Assembly: GCF_041080655.1 (NCBI RefSeq)
Contig: NZ_CP163525.1
Span: 3,348,001 to 3,412,000, forward strand
Direction: 5' to 3'
Source: Streptomyces sp. CG4
GTDB lineage: Bacteria; Actinomycetota; Actinomycetes; Streptomycetales; Streptomycetaceae
DNA: 64,000 nt
Shown here: in pieces, positions 9,449 through 17,596 of the stretch
How positions within the stretch are numbered: the stretch's first letter is position 1
Layout of the letters: every line of letters begins with the position of its first letter
Position numbers and translations under genes: made by a program
Notes under the pieces: generated by a model
Databases searched by the model: none
The model's input: the letters and a program-made list of their open reading frames with translations, nothing else
What the model was told of the DNA's origin: nothing

Positions 9449-9548
9449 GGAACCCCGTCTCCCCTCATGATGCGTAATACCCTGAATGCACGACCGTCTG
9501 TTACCCGACCGCTGACACGACCATAAAGCGCCCTCGTAAGGACTACAA

Positions 9549-10178
9549 GTGGAACTGGCCTATTACTCGGATTACGCCGTCCGTCTCGTCAACAGCGAGG
9601 AGCCGGCCCGGGGCAAGGACTCGCTGACCTCGGTCGAGGCCGTCCGCGACCTCTTCGGCGCCAACTCCTCCGCGGCCCGGCGCGCCACCGACGCCGACGT
9701 CACCCGCTTCCGCTCGGTACGGGGCAGGCTGCGCGCGGTCTTCGAGGCGGCCGACACGGCCGACGAGACCCTGGCCGTGGACCTGCTGAACTCACTCCTG
9801 CTGGAGTTCCCGGTGTCGCCGCAGATCTCCGGCCACGACTTCCGCGACGAGGACGGCCGCCCGCTGTGGCACATGCACCTGGCCGACCACCCGTCGAACG
9901 CGACGGCCGGCTACGCGGCGATCGCGGCCATGGGCCTCGCCTTCCACCTCACCGAGTACGGCGTCGACCGCCTCGGCCTGTGCGAGGCAGCCCCCTGCCG
10001 CAACGCCTACCTCGACACCTCCACCAACCGCTCCCGGCGCTACTGTTCGGACCGCTGCGCGACCCGCGCCAACGTGGCCGCCTACCGGGCCCGCAAGCGC
10101 CTGGAGGCCGACCGGTCGGGCAACAGCGGCCTCGCGGCCGAGAGCGCCCAGCACACCAGCGCGAGCGGCGAGCGCTGA
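9549..10178 (+). CDS. CGNR zinc-finger (ABATE domain) protein
   Basis: A 209-residue protein with an N-terminal ABATE-type helical domain (LAYYSDYAVRLVNSEE) and a C-terminal CGNR zinc finger with four Cys: GLCEAAPCRNAYLD then RRYCSDRCATRANVAAYRAR (about 148-185). Such proteins are probable DNA-binding regulators of stress genes. Start is GTG at 9549. Its 3' end overlaps the convergent sodX gene by about 97 bases. Confidence 0.88.
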   Translation: MELAYYSDYAVRLVNSEEPARGKDSLTSVEAVRDLFGANSSAARRATDADVTRFRSVRGRLRAVFEAADTADETLAVDLLNSLLLEFPVSPQISGHDFRDEDGRPLWHMHLADHPSNATAGYAAIAAMGLAFHLTEYGVDRLGLCEAAPCRNAYLDTSTNRSRRYCSDRCATRANVAAYRARKRLEADRSGNSGLAAESAQHTSASGER

Positions 10179-10516
10179 CCGGCGGGGAGCGGCCGGAACC
10201 GAAAGCGCGCCTTGCCCAGCATCAACTCGTCCGGTACGACCCCGTAGTCCGTGCTGTCCCCGCCCGCGTAGGGGTTGTCCCCGAGCACCCACCAGCCGCC
10301 GTCGCGCCGCTCCACGGCACGCTTGACGACCAGCAGGTCCTGCTGGAAGGGATGACGCAGGACGACGACGTCCCCCGGCCTGACCGAGGCCCCGTACCGC
10401 ACCAGCAGCCGGTCCCCGTGTCGGAGCGTGGGCACCATCGACGGCCCGGTCACTTCCGCCACTCCGAAGGGCGCCACAGCCCTCCCCCGCTCGGTCTCCT
10501 GTGACAGCTCCGGCAT
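10082..10516 (-). CDS. sodX: nickel superoxide dismutase maturation protease SodX
   Basis: A 144-residue S26 signal-peptidase-like serine protease. The catalytic Ser is in TGPSMVPTL (residue about 26) and the general base Lys in LLVVKRAVERR; the GDNPYAGGDSTDYG block is the conserved C-terminal box of the family. SodX removes the N-terminal propeptide of NiSOD so that His1 and Cys2 can bind nickel. It is divergent from sodN, the normal partner arrangement. The 3' end overlaps the CGNR gene in antisense. Confidence 0.93.
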   Translation of the reverse strand: MPELSQETERGRAVAPFGVAEVTGPSMVPTLRHGDRLLVRYGASVRPGDVVVLRHPFQQDLLVVKRAVERRDGGWWVLGDNPYAGGDSTDYGVVPDELMLGKARFRFRPLPAGQRSPLALVCWALSAARPLLPDRSASRRLRAR

Positions 10517-10660
10517 CCCGGCACCTCCCCGGTCCGTTCCTCCACCAGTCTCAGTCTGACCCTGGACTTTTGTCCTAAGCCCTAGGGGGCACCCGAGAAA
10601 TCGCCTTCCTCAGGGAGTAATGTCGCACCTGAGAAGACGATCACGAGGAAGGAATGCTCC

Positions 10661-11056
10661 ATGCTTTCCCGCCTGTTTGCCCCCAAGGTCAAGGTCAGCG
10701 CCCACTGCGACCTGCCCTGCGGCGTGTACGACCCGGCCCAGGCCCGCATCGAGGCGGAGTCGGTGAAGGCCGTCCAGGAGAAGATGGCCGGCAATGACGA
10801 CCCCCACTTCCAGGCACGCGCCACCGTCATCAAGGAGCAGCGCGCGGAGCTCGCGAAGCACCACGTCTCCGTGCTCTGGAGCGACTACTTCAAGCCCCCG
10901 CACTTCGAGAAGTACCCGGAGCTGCACCAGCTGGTCAACGACACCCTGAAGGCCCTCTCGGCCGCCAAGGCGTCCACCGACCCGGCGACGGGCCAGAAGG
11001 CGCTGGACTACATCGCCCAGATCGACAAGATCTTCTGGGAGACCAAGAAGGCTTGA
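10661..11056 (+). CDS. sodN: nickel-containing superoxide dismutase
   Basis: A 131-residue precursor. A 14-residue propeptide (MLSRLFAPKVKVSA) is followed by the nickel hook HCDLPCGVYDP, whose His1, Cys2 and Cys6 ligate nickel; the mature length of 117 residues matches the family. The enzyme dismutates superoxide in the cytoplasm. GGAAGGA lies before the ATG. The last codons (ETKKA-stop) lie in the direct repeat that bounds the integrated element, so the element is inserted at the very 3' end of sodN without changing the protein. Confidence 0.97.
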   Translation: MLSRLFAPKVKVSAHCDLPCGVYDPAQARIEAESVKAVQEKMAGNDDPHFQARATVIKEQRAELAKHHVSVLWSDYFKPPHFEKYPELHQLVNDTLKALSAAKASTDPATGQKALDYIAQIDKIFWETKKA

Positions 11057-11059
11057 TCT
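11038..11059 (+). repeat. left attachment site (attL) of the integrated element, in the sodN 3' end
   Basis: GGAGACCAAGAAGGC at 11038-11052, followed by one variable base and TGATCT, is repeated at 32228-32249 (21 of 22 identical). The repeat covers the last sodN codons and stop and is directly followed in both places by the 3' end of an integrase gene. This is the layout of a tyrosine-recombinase attachment site; crossover point inferred. Confidence 0.8.
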
Positions 11060-11063
11060 TGAT

Positions 11064-12218
11064 TCACGCCTTCTGACCTGCGGTTTCTTTGATTGCAGTG
11101 TCTACCTGTCCGCACCCGGTCCGCAGGCCGCCGAGCACGGCGTCCATGACGGATCGGGTGCGGTCCTCTTCGCCCGGCCACAGGTGGGCGTAGATCCGCA
11201 GCGTGATGACTGCGGACGCGTGACCGAGGACGAGCTGGACCTGCTTGACGCTCGCGCCGCCGGCGATGAGGGCGGAGGCGAAGAAGTGGCGCAGGTCGTG
11301 GGTCACCATGTGGGACAGCTCGACGGGCTTACGCCCCTCGCGCTCGGCTGCCTCGTTCTCCGCCGCCTGGAGCGCCCTGCGGGCGCAGTTCCACTCCGTT
11401 TTCCAACGGCGATAGTTGAGGGGCTCGCCCTCCTCCATCGTGAACAGCCACTCCTTGGAGGAGCGTGCGGCGAGGTGTTCGAGGAGGGCGTCGGTGACGA
11501 CCTCGCCGACCGGGACGGTGCGACGGGACTTGGCGGTCTTCGGCGGACCGATCTTCCCCGACTGGAGGCGCTGCCGCTCGACTCGGATGGCGCCGGCCTT
11601 GAAGTCGACGTCCGACACCTTGAGGCCGAGCAGCTCGCCTATGCGCAAGCCCGATCCGGCAAGTGTCACGATTGCTGCCCGGATGTACGGCGGCATCACG
11701 CGGGCCATGGCCTCGACCTGCGCGACCGTGGGCGGGGTGACCTCTTCGTCCGGCACGGGCGGGAGGGTGATCCGGCGGCACGGGCTGGCCGGGATGACCT
11801 TGTCCTCGACGGCCGCGGTCATGACGCGCACTAGGACGTCGTAGACGTTGCGCACGCTGCCGGGGCCGAGCAGTTCGGACAGGGCCTTGAACAGCACCTG
11901 TATGTCGTTGCGGCGTATCGCCGCCATGGCGCGGGAGCCGAGCGCCGGGACCAGGTGCAGCCGTAGCGCGTTGTCGGTGATGCGCTCGGCCGCCTCGCTG
12001 ACGATGAGCGACTCTTCCCATTTCTCCGCGTACTTCTGGAACGAGATCTTTCCGGCGCGCGGGTCGACGTAGAGGCCCGTGACCATGCTGGTCGTCACCT
12101 CGTCGAGCCAGCGCTGGGCGTCGATCTTGCGGTCGAAGTGGCGGGCGTGCTCCTTGCCGTCGAGGTCGCGGTAGCGGCCCCGCCATTTGCCGTTGGGGCG
12201 CTTCTGGATGTTGGCCAA
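11064..12218 (-). CDS. int: tyrosine recombinase (integrase) of the element
   Basis: A 384-residue phage-type integrase. It has an N-terminal AP2-like arm-binding domain (NIQKRPNGKWRGRYRDLDGKE), a SAM-like core-binding domain (about 60-150) and the catalytic domain with Arg in GSGLRIGELLGL, His-x-x-Arg in THDLRHFFAS, the downstream His in VLGHASAV and the nucleophile Tyr in RIYAHL. All catalytic residues are present, so it should be active. Its stop lies a few bases from the sodN attachment site. A truncated, frameshifted relative lies at 32254-32668. Confidence 0.95.
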   Translation of the reverse strand: MANIQKRPNGKWRGRYRDLDGKEHARHFDRKIDAQRWLDEVTTSMVTGLYVDPRAGKISFQKYAEKWEESLIVSEAAERITDNALRLHLVPALGSRAMAAIRRNDIQVLFKALSELLGPGSVRNVYDVLVRVMTAAVEDKVIPASPCRRITLPPVPDEEVTPPTVAQVEAMARVMPPYIRAAIVTLAGSGLRIGELLGLKVSDVDFKAGAIRVERQRLQSGKIGPPKTAKSRRTVPVGEVVTDALLEHLAARSSKEWLFTMEEGEPLNYRRWKTEWNCARRALQAAENEAAEREGRKPVELSHMVTHDLRHFFASALIAGGASVKQVQLVLGHASAVITLRIYAHLWPGEEDRTRSVMDAVLGGLRTGCGQVDTAIKETAGQKA

Positions 12219-12239
12219 GCCGGTTCTCCTTCAGGTTGG

Positions 12240-12746
12240 TTACTGGTGGTAGTAGCCGCCACCCTCGATGTACTCAGTAAGGGCTCGGGCGTCGCGCTCT
12301 TCACCCATGAGGCGAAGGCACTGCTCGTGGATGGCTCGCGAGCCATCAGGGTGGGCCTCGATGTACTCGGCAGTCGCGACCACCGCCCGATGGAGGCGGT
12401 CCTGGGCGTCACGGGACTCGTAGAACGCCTCGACGGCCTCCTGGACGAGGCGCCGCCCCTCAAGGTCGATGCCCTCCAGCGGCGGGGACATCAGCTCTTC
12501 GAGGGGCAGCTCGAAGACTCTGGCGAAGCCGAGGGCTTCATCGACATTGATGCGGCGCCGCGGGTTGCCGTTTTCGATCCGCCAGACCGCCGTCTGGTTC
12601 ATCCGGACGCCGGCCTTGGTGACCCGATCCGCCAGCTCCGTCGTGCTCCACCCCCTGACCTCGCGTTCCATAGCCACCCGCGCCGCGATGTTGCCCTCGC
12701 TGTACAGCAGTGGCACATCGCCACCGCCTAGCCGCCCGTCACTCAT
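12240..12746 (-). CDS. Xre-family regulator of the integrated element
   Basis: A 168-residue protein with an N-terminal HTH_3 domain (WSTTELADRVTKAGVRMNQTAVWRIE type, about 28-60) and a helical C-terminal region. Start at 12746 is set by GGGAGGA. Its gene lies 21 bases upstream of int on the same strand, so int is probably co-transcribed. Divergent from the Xis-like gene; probably the immunity or maintenance repressor of the element (inference). Confidence 0.85.
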   Translation of the reverse strand: MSDGRLGGGDVPLLYSEGNIAARVAMEREVRGWSTTELADRVTKAGVRMNQTAVWRIENGNPRRRINVDEALGFARVFELPLEELMSPPLEGIDLEGRRLVQEAVEAFYESRDAQDRLHRAVVATAEYIEAHPDGSRAIHEQCLRLMGEERDARALTEYIEGGGYYHQ

Positions 12747-12790
12747 GCCGTCCTCCCTCGTCGCCGCCACCAGGTCGCTTTTCAAATTGA

Positions 12791-12836
12791 ATCATACACT
12801 TCCCCATTTGACTCGTCACCCTCCGTCGGGTACAAC
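12791..12836. promoter_or_regulatory. divergent promoters of the xre-int and xis-like genes
   Basis: A locally AT-rich patch. On the plus strand TTGACT (12808-12813), 17 bases and TACAAC (12831-12836) form a sigma-70-type promoter towards the Xis-like gene. On the minus strand TATGAT (12791-12796) with TGACGA 16 bases upstream could serve xre. The two promoters overlap, so binding of one regulator could switch both. Confidence 0.6.
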
Positions 12837-12877
12837 TATACGTAATGACTTACCGTCTATCCAAATAGGAAAACGAC

Positions 12878-13075
12878 TTGGAACGCTTCTTCACCACCGC
12901 CGAGGTCGCCGAGCGCTACCGCACGTCCGAGAGCACGGTCCGGTACTGGCGCCAGATCGGTAAGGGCCCGCGCGGGGTCAAGATCGGCAAGAGGGTGCTG
13001 TACAGCGCCACAGAGCTGCAGCGCTATGAGGAGGCACTGGCCCAGGGCCTGGACGAGTGGGGGATGGCCGTATGA
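12878..13075 (+). CDS. xis: excisionase-like MerR-type helix-turn-helix protein
   Basis: A 65-residue HTH_17 protein: FTTAEVAERYRTSESTVRYW followed by RQIGKGPRGVKIGKRVLYSATEL, the winged-helix fold of recombination directionality factors and small MerR-like proteins. Start is TTG at 12878 with AGGA upstream. It heads the plus-strand element genes, divergent from xre-int, the usual position of Xis in actinomycete integrative elements. Role in excision is by analogy. Confidence 0.8.
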   Translation: MERFFTTAEVAERYRTSESTVRYWRQIGKGPRGVKIGKRVLYSATELQRYEEALAQGLDEWGMAV

Positions 13076-13233
13076 CGCGAGCCCATCCCAGAAATGACGA
13101 CGGCCCTCGGTGCGCCAACACCAAAGACCGTCTGAAGTCCCACGAGATCGCCCGCTTGAACGACCAGCCTGAGTGGTGCGGGGCCTTGCCCGCCTCGCAA
13201 CCGCCGGTGAGGACTTGCCGTGCACCATCGTAG
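13072..13233 (+). CDS. possible small ORF between xis and rep
   Basis: A 53-codon frame starting with an ATG that overlaps the stop of the Xis-like gene (ATGA) and running into the first codons of the Rep gene. GC at third codon positions is fairly high, which fits coding. No domain is recognisable; it contains Cys residues but no clear zinc motif. The start overlap is the main support. Confidence 0.35.
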   Translation: MTRAHPRNDDGPRCANTKDRLKSHEIARLNDQPEWCGALPASQPPVRTCRAPS

Positions 13234-14734
13234 TGCCCCGCCCGCTCACGCGTCACCCGAGTCGCCCGAGCACGGTGACGCGCAGGGGAACATGCCTCGC
13301 GACGCGGCCGCCGAGCGCGCCGTCCTCGGTACGTGCATGCACCGCCCCGAGGAGATCGACGAGGTCCGCCTGGTGCTGGACGGGGCCGACTTCTACGAGC
13401 CACGGCACGAGACGGTCTGGGCTGCCCTGCTACAGCTTCGGCGTGACAAGGCACCCACCAGCCCGGTCTCGGTCACCGACCTGCTGCGCCAGCAGGGCGA
13501 CCTGAAGCGCGTCGGCGGGGCGGTCTACCTGCACGGCCTCGCCGATGGGTACGAGCCCGGCCGGGCCGCGTACTACGCCGAGATCGTGCGCCGCCTGGCC
13601 GGGCTGCGAGCGGTCCAGGCCGCCGCGCTGCAGGCCGTCCAGCAGGCCAGCGACCCAGGTGCCGACCCTGACCAGGTCCTCACCACAGTAGAGGACTTGG
13701 TTCGCGCCCAGCGCGAGCGTTCCTGCACCACGGGCAGCTCGCGCCTGGACCGGTACATGAGCGACGGGTGGGACTTCGTCGACGAGATCGGTGCGCCGGC
13801 GGACCCGCTATGGGGTACTCAGGAGCAAACCGCCTGGGCCAAGGGCGAGAGTCTGATGATCGTCGGTCCTCCGGGCGTCGGCAAGACCACGCTCGCCCAC
13901 CAGGTCATCCTCGCCCGCCTCGGCGTGTACCAGGCAGTCCTGGACCTGCCGGTGACCGAAGGCGAGCGCGTGCTGTACCTCGCCCTGGACAGGCCACCGC
14001 AGATCGCCCGCGCCCTGCGCCGTCACCTCAACCCGAAGGACGAGCCGACCCTTCGTGACCGGCTGCGCGTGTGGTCCGGTCCGCTGCCCACCACCCTCGA
14101 CAAGGAGCCCCACCTACTCGCCGAACTCGCCGCCCACCACAAGGCGGACACCGTCGTGATCGACAGCCTCAAGGACGCGGTCAGCCGCCTGACCGAGGAC
14201 GAGGCCGCCATCGCGTACAACAACGCCCGCCAGCACGCGCTGCGCGAGGGCGCCGAGGTCCTGGAGCTGCACCACCAGCGCAAGTCCACCGCCGAGGCAC
14301 CACGCGACCAGCGCCCCGTCCTGGACCGCGTGTACGGCTCGACCTGGTTCGTCGGCGGCGCGGGCAGCGTGCTGTTCATAGCCGGCGAAGCCGGTGACCC
14401 GGCGGTCAAGATCCACCATCTCAAGACCCCGACCGGCGAGATCGGCCCGCTGCCCGTGATCCACAACCACGTGCGCGGTACCTCCCACGTCGAGCAGGCC
14501 CTCGACCCACTCGCCCTCGTGCGGGCATCGCCCGAGGGGCTGACCCCACGCGAGCTGGCCTCGCATCTGACCGAGGAGTCCAAGCCCAGCCGCGCGGACG
14601 TGGAGAAGGCCCGGCGCAAGCTGGACCAGCTCGCCCAGGCTGGACATGTAGAGAAGGCCCAGGGCAGCGCCGGCGGAGCCGGTGGCGGTAGCCAGGCCCG
14701 CTACCGCGCCCGCCGCCTGGTCGCCGTGTCCTGA
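13220..14734 (+). CDS. DnaB-like / AAA_25 replicative helicase-type Rep protein
   Basis: A 504-residue protein. Residues about 25-130 resemble the DnaB N-terminal domain (AAERAVLGTCMHRPEEIDEV, DFYEPRHETVWAALLQL). Residues about 200-420 are a RecA-like RepA/AAA_25 ATPase with Walker A GPPGVGKTT (about 215-223) and Walker B ADTVVIDSLKDA. A winged-helix-like segment with TPRELASHL lies near 450-485. Start is GTG at 13220 with GAGGA upstream. In actinomycete integrative elements this gene starts replication after excision. Iteron-like repeats lie directly downstream. Confidence 0.85.
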   Translation: MHHRSAPPAHASPESPEHGDAQGNMPRDAAAERAVLGTCMHRPEEIDEVRLVLDGADFYEPRHETVWAALLQLRRDKAPTSPVSVTDLLRQQGDLKRVGGAVYLHGLADGYEPGRAAYYAEIVRRLAGLRAVQAAALQAVQQASDPGADPDQVLTTVEDLVRAQRERSCTTGSSRLDRYMSDGWDFVDEIGAPADPLWGTQEQTAWAKGESLMIVGPPGVGKTTLAHQVILARLGVYQAVLDLPVTEGERVLYLALDRPPQIARALRRHLNPKDEPTLRDRLRVWSGPLPTTLDKEPHLLAELAAHHKADTVVIDSLKDAVSRLTEDEAAIAYNNARQHALREGAEVLELHHQRKSTAEAPRDQRPVLDRVYGSTWFVGGAGSVLFIAGEAGDPAVKIHHLKTPTGEIGPLPVIHNHVRGTSHVEQALDPLALVRASPEGLTPRELASHLTEESKPSRADVEKARRKLDQLAQAGHVEKAQGSAGGAGGGSQARYRARRLVAVS

Positions 14735-14800
14735 CCGTCACCACCACCGGCCCGACCGCAGGCATCGTCCGCCTGCGGTCTCGCCCTCTTCCCGTGACGA

Positions 14801-14846
14801 CTTCCGGTGGTGATCGCGACTTCCGGTCACCGCCAAGGCTTCCGGT
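14801..14846 (+). repeat. three 8-bp iterons with 19-bp period
   Basis: CTTCCGGT at 14801, 14820 and 14839. The regular 19-bp spacing is close to two helical turns, putting all sites on one DNA face, as for Rep-binding iterons. Confidence 0.8.
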
Positions 14847-15055
14847 CAACCGGCGGAGGTCAGCCGGATTCCCTCCTGATCAACGGTGACAGGGTCCGCT
14901 TTCCGCCCTCTGCCAAACCGAACCGAGCGTTCACGGGAGCGTTCACGCGGCCCGTGCAGCTGACACCCCTCACGGAGCGATCACGCCGTTCACGATCCAC
15001 ACGAAACCACAGGTCAAGCGATCACGGCAGCGTGCACGCCGTTCACGCGCCAGGC

Positions 15056-15099
15056 CGTTCACGCGCGGGCCCTCTCTTAGAAGGGGGCCCGCGTGAACG
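15056..15099. repeat. long inverted repeat (hairpin) before mobC
   Basis: CGTTCACGCGCGGGCCC (15056-15072) and GGGCCCGCGTGAACG (15085-15099) are inverted, differing only by one missing GC dinucleotide, with a 12-base loop containing TTAG. It may be the relaxase recognition hairpin (oriT) or part of the origin. Confidence 0.7.
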
Positions 15100-15165
15100 C
15101 CCCCTCCGTGAACGCTCGAAGCACAGCCATCCCCACCCCCTCAAAACCACCACTCGAAGCCCGAC

Positions 15166-15942
15166 ATGTACGACCCCGTCGACATCACCAACGCCACACG
15201 GCACGATGAACCTCAGCCCGTCGATCGCCCTCGGCGCCGCTGGCAACTGTTCAGCCGGCCCAACCACACAGCAGCAAGCTGGAGCGTTCGAGCCCCTAAC
15301 GGGGCTTCGTCCGCGCTTGCCCCCGCCCCTGGGATGGCGGAGGAGGAGGCCGGGCGCCAGCGGGCGCCCGAGCCGGGGGAGGCGACGACCGAGCCCAACA
15401 CCGCGTCCGTCGCCGACGCCCCCGCCACGAGCGACGAGCTGCCCGCCGACACCGCTGCTCCGCAGCCCGAGCCGTCTGCCCGCCCTCCGTTGCCCGTTGA
15501 GCAGCCCTCGTGGCGTGAGCCCGACGCCCCCACTCTGCCCGCGCGGATGAACCGCAAGCGCACCACCGAGAACCGCGACCAGGAGAAGAAGATCCGCTTT
15601 ACCCCGACCGCGGTCCGGATCATTGACGAGGCGGCCGAGCGGCGCCGTCTGACGTTCGCCGGGTTCGTCGGCGACGCCGCCCTGGCGGTCGCGGTCGGCA
15701 AGGCGAACATGGCGGGAAGTCCGGAGGACGATCCGATCCGCCCGCTGGTGGAGGCCGTCGAGGCCCACATCAAGGCGCTGAACCGCATCGGCACCAACCT
15801 CAACCAGATCACCACGGCCATCAACAGCGGAGCCATCCCTGACCAGGCCGAGACCGTCCTCTCCCACGTCGACCAAACCGTCCAGCGCAGCTACCAGCTG
15901 ATGGACGAGCTCGTGGCGGGAGGCAGCAGTCATGGTTCCTGA
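15166..15942 (+). CDS. mobC: MobC-type relaxosome accessory protein
   Basis: A 258-residue protein. The N-terminal about 130 residues are low-complexity (Pro/Ala/Glu). The C-terminal part has a ribbon-helix-helix-like segment (KIRFTPTAVRIIDEAAERRR) and the MobC motif IKALNRIGTNLNQITTAIN (about 205-223). MobC helps the relaxase open oriT. The stop lies inside the relaxase start (11-bp overlap), so the two are coupled. The true start could be further downstream, as the N-terminal region is not conserved-looking. Confidence 0.8.
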   Translation: MYDPVDITNATRHDEPQPVDRPRRRWQLFSRPNHTAASWSVRAPNGASSALAPAPGMAEEEAGRQRAPEPGEATTEPNTASVADAPATSDELPADTAAPQPEPSARPPLPVEQPSWREPDAPTLPARMNRKRTTENRDQEKKIRFTPTAVRIIDEAAERRRLTFAGFVGDAALAVAVGKANMAGSPEDDPIRPLVEAVEAHIKALNRIGTNLNQITTAINSGAIPDQAETVLSHVDQTVQRSYQLMDELVAGGSSHGS

Positions 15943-17596
15943 CGTCTCCGCCGGCTCCGACACCCTCGGCCTGATCAACTACCTCTTCGGGCCGGGGCGA
16001 CGCGACGAGCACACCGACCCGCACATCGTGGCCGCCTGGGACATGGCCGGCGCCCCCGACCCCAACGCCACCTACACCCAGCTTGCCAAGCGCCTCGACC
16101 ACCATGTCGACCTGCGCACCCGCGAACTGGGCGGGAAGAAGCCGCCGAAGCACGTGTGGCACTGCCCGGTGCGCACCGCGCCAGGTGACCGCTACCTGAC
16201 CGACGACGAGTGGGCCGAGGTCGCTCGCCGCGTCGTTGCCGCCACCGGCATCGCGCCCGAGGGCGACGACCAGGCATGCCGGTGGATCGCAGTGCGGCAC
16301 GCGGACGACCACATCCACATCCTGGCCACCACCGTGCGCGCCGACGGGCGCCGCGCGCGCACGAACCGCGACGGCTGGCGGGCGCAGAAGGAGTGCCGCA
16401 AGATCGAGGCCGAGTACGGATTGCGCCAGCTCAAGTCCGGTGACCTGACCGCGCCCAAGACGCCCACCGGGGCGGAGCGGGCCAAGGCCGAGCGCCTGGG
16501 CCAGGAGGTGACCGCGCGAGAGTGGCTGCGGGAGCGCGCGTACGCGGTCGCCGCCGCCGTGCGGAACATCGACGACTACTTCACCGTGCTGCAATCGCTC
16601 GGCATCCAGGTCAAGCCGCGCGTCAGCGCCAAGACCGGCGAGGTGGACGGCTACAGCCTGGCCGCCCCTGGCGACGCCATCTTCTTCGGCGGCTCCAAGC
16701 TCGCCCCCGATCTGTCCTACAGCCGCCTGCTCGAACGCCTCACTACCCAGGACGTAGCCGACCGCCCACAACCGGTTGCCGACCCGACCTTGCCGTGGCG
16801 TCGGACGGAATCCGCTGTGCGTACAGCTCTCACCGCGCTCGATTCGGGCGACGATCCCGTGGCCCAGGGCCACCTGGACGCCTTCGCCGACACTCTGCAC
16901 AACCTGGCTCGCGCCACCCCCGGACCGCACCGGGCTGAACTGCAAGCGGCAGCCATGGCGTTCAACCGGGCTCGCCGCTCGGCGATCCGGGCAGACCACC
17001 AAGCCGCCACCGAACTACGCCAAGCCGCCAAGGAACTCGCCTACGCCCCCACCATTCCCGGCGGCCTCACCATCGCCCTCATCTTCACCGCCCTGCGCCT
17101 TGCCCGCGCCGCCGCCAAGTGGCACGAGCAGCGCGGCCACGAGCAGCAGGCGGCAGCGGCCGAAGAAGCCTTCCGCCACCTCCAGGAGAGCTACCGCCAC
17201 GCCGCCGAGCCCGTCCTGGCGGACCTCGCCCGACGCGCACCCCGCCCCCAGACCGTCCAACGCTTCGAGGCCACCGTGTGCCAGGCCGTCCCCGACCACG
17301 CCGACCGCATCCTGGCCGACGCCGCCTGGCCAGCCTTGGCCACCACCCTCGCCCGCGCGGAATCCGCCGGCCACAACGCCCGGCACCTCCTCGTGGAGAT
17401 GGCTGCCAGCCGAGAGCTCGACACTGCCGAGCGCCCCGCCGAGGTCCTCAACTGGCGCATCACTGCCCAGCCGAACCGGCGTGCACAAGCGGCCCGCGCA
17501 CAAAGCACCCGCCGCACCATGACGGTTACGCCGGCACCGCAGCCCGTCTCCACCCCGACGCACGGGCACCAAACGGAACGTGCCCGCCGCCGCTAA
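15932..17596 (+). CDS. MobA/VirD2-like relaxase
   Basis: A 554-residue relaxase. The N-terminus has the actinobacterial signature TLGLINYLFGPGRRDEHTDP with the probable nucleophile Tyr, and the three-His metal site is in RHADDHIHILATTVR (about 125-140). The C-terminal half is a long helical region rich in Ala/Arg. It should nick and covalently bind oriT, so transfer would be as single-stranded DNA, unlike TraB-type actinomycete elements. No FtsK-like translocase or type IV coupling protein is present in the element, so it is probably mobilised by other elements. Its 3' end overlaps the convergent methyltransferase gene by four bases. Confidence 0.88.
   Translation: MVPDVSAGSDTLGLINYLFGPGRRDEHTDPHIVAAWDMAGAPDPNATYTQLAKRLDHHVDLRTRELGGKKPPKHVWHCPVRTAPGDRYLTDDEWAEVARRVVAATGIAPEGDDQACRWIAVRHADDHIHILATTVRADGRRARTNRDGWRAQKECRKIEAEYGLRQLKSGDLTAPKTPTGAERAKAERLGQEVTAREWLRERAYAVAAAVRNIDDYFTVLQSLGIQVKPRVSAKTGEVDGYSLAAPGDAIFFGGSKLAPDLSYSRLLERLTTQDVADRPQPVADPTLPWRRTESAVRTALTALDSGDDPVAQGHLDAFADTLHNLARATPGPHRAELQAAAMAFNRARRSAIRADHQAATELRQAAKELAYAPTIPGGLTIALIFTALRLARAAAKWHEQRGHEQQAAAAEEAFRHLQESYRHAAEPVLADLARRAPRPQTVQRFEATVCQAVPDHADRILADAAWPALATTLARAESAGHNARHLLVEMAASRELDTAERPAEVLNWRITAQPNRRAQAARAQSTRRTMTVTPAPQPVSTPTHGHQTERARRR

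Larger units (their letters stand above)
14735..15165 (+). other. probable origin region of the element (iterons, repeat array, hairpin)
   Basis: No gene in 430 bases. Three CTTCCGGT iterons lie at 14801-14808, 14820-14827 and 14839-14846, exactly 19 bp apart. Then follow CGTTCACG at 14928, 14940, 14987, 15040 and 15056, CGATCACG at 14978 and 15019, and the inverse CGTGAACG at 15092 and 15107. The last direct and first inverse copies form a hairpin. Position between rep and mobC/relaxase fits a replication origin, a transfer origin, or both; which part does what is inference. Confidence 0.65.

Noticed and set aside
11038..11059. tRNA gene as attachment site
   Set aside because: No cloverleaf or tRNA 3' end is visible; the repeat lies in the sodN coding end.
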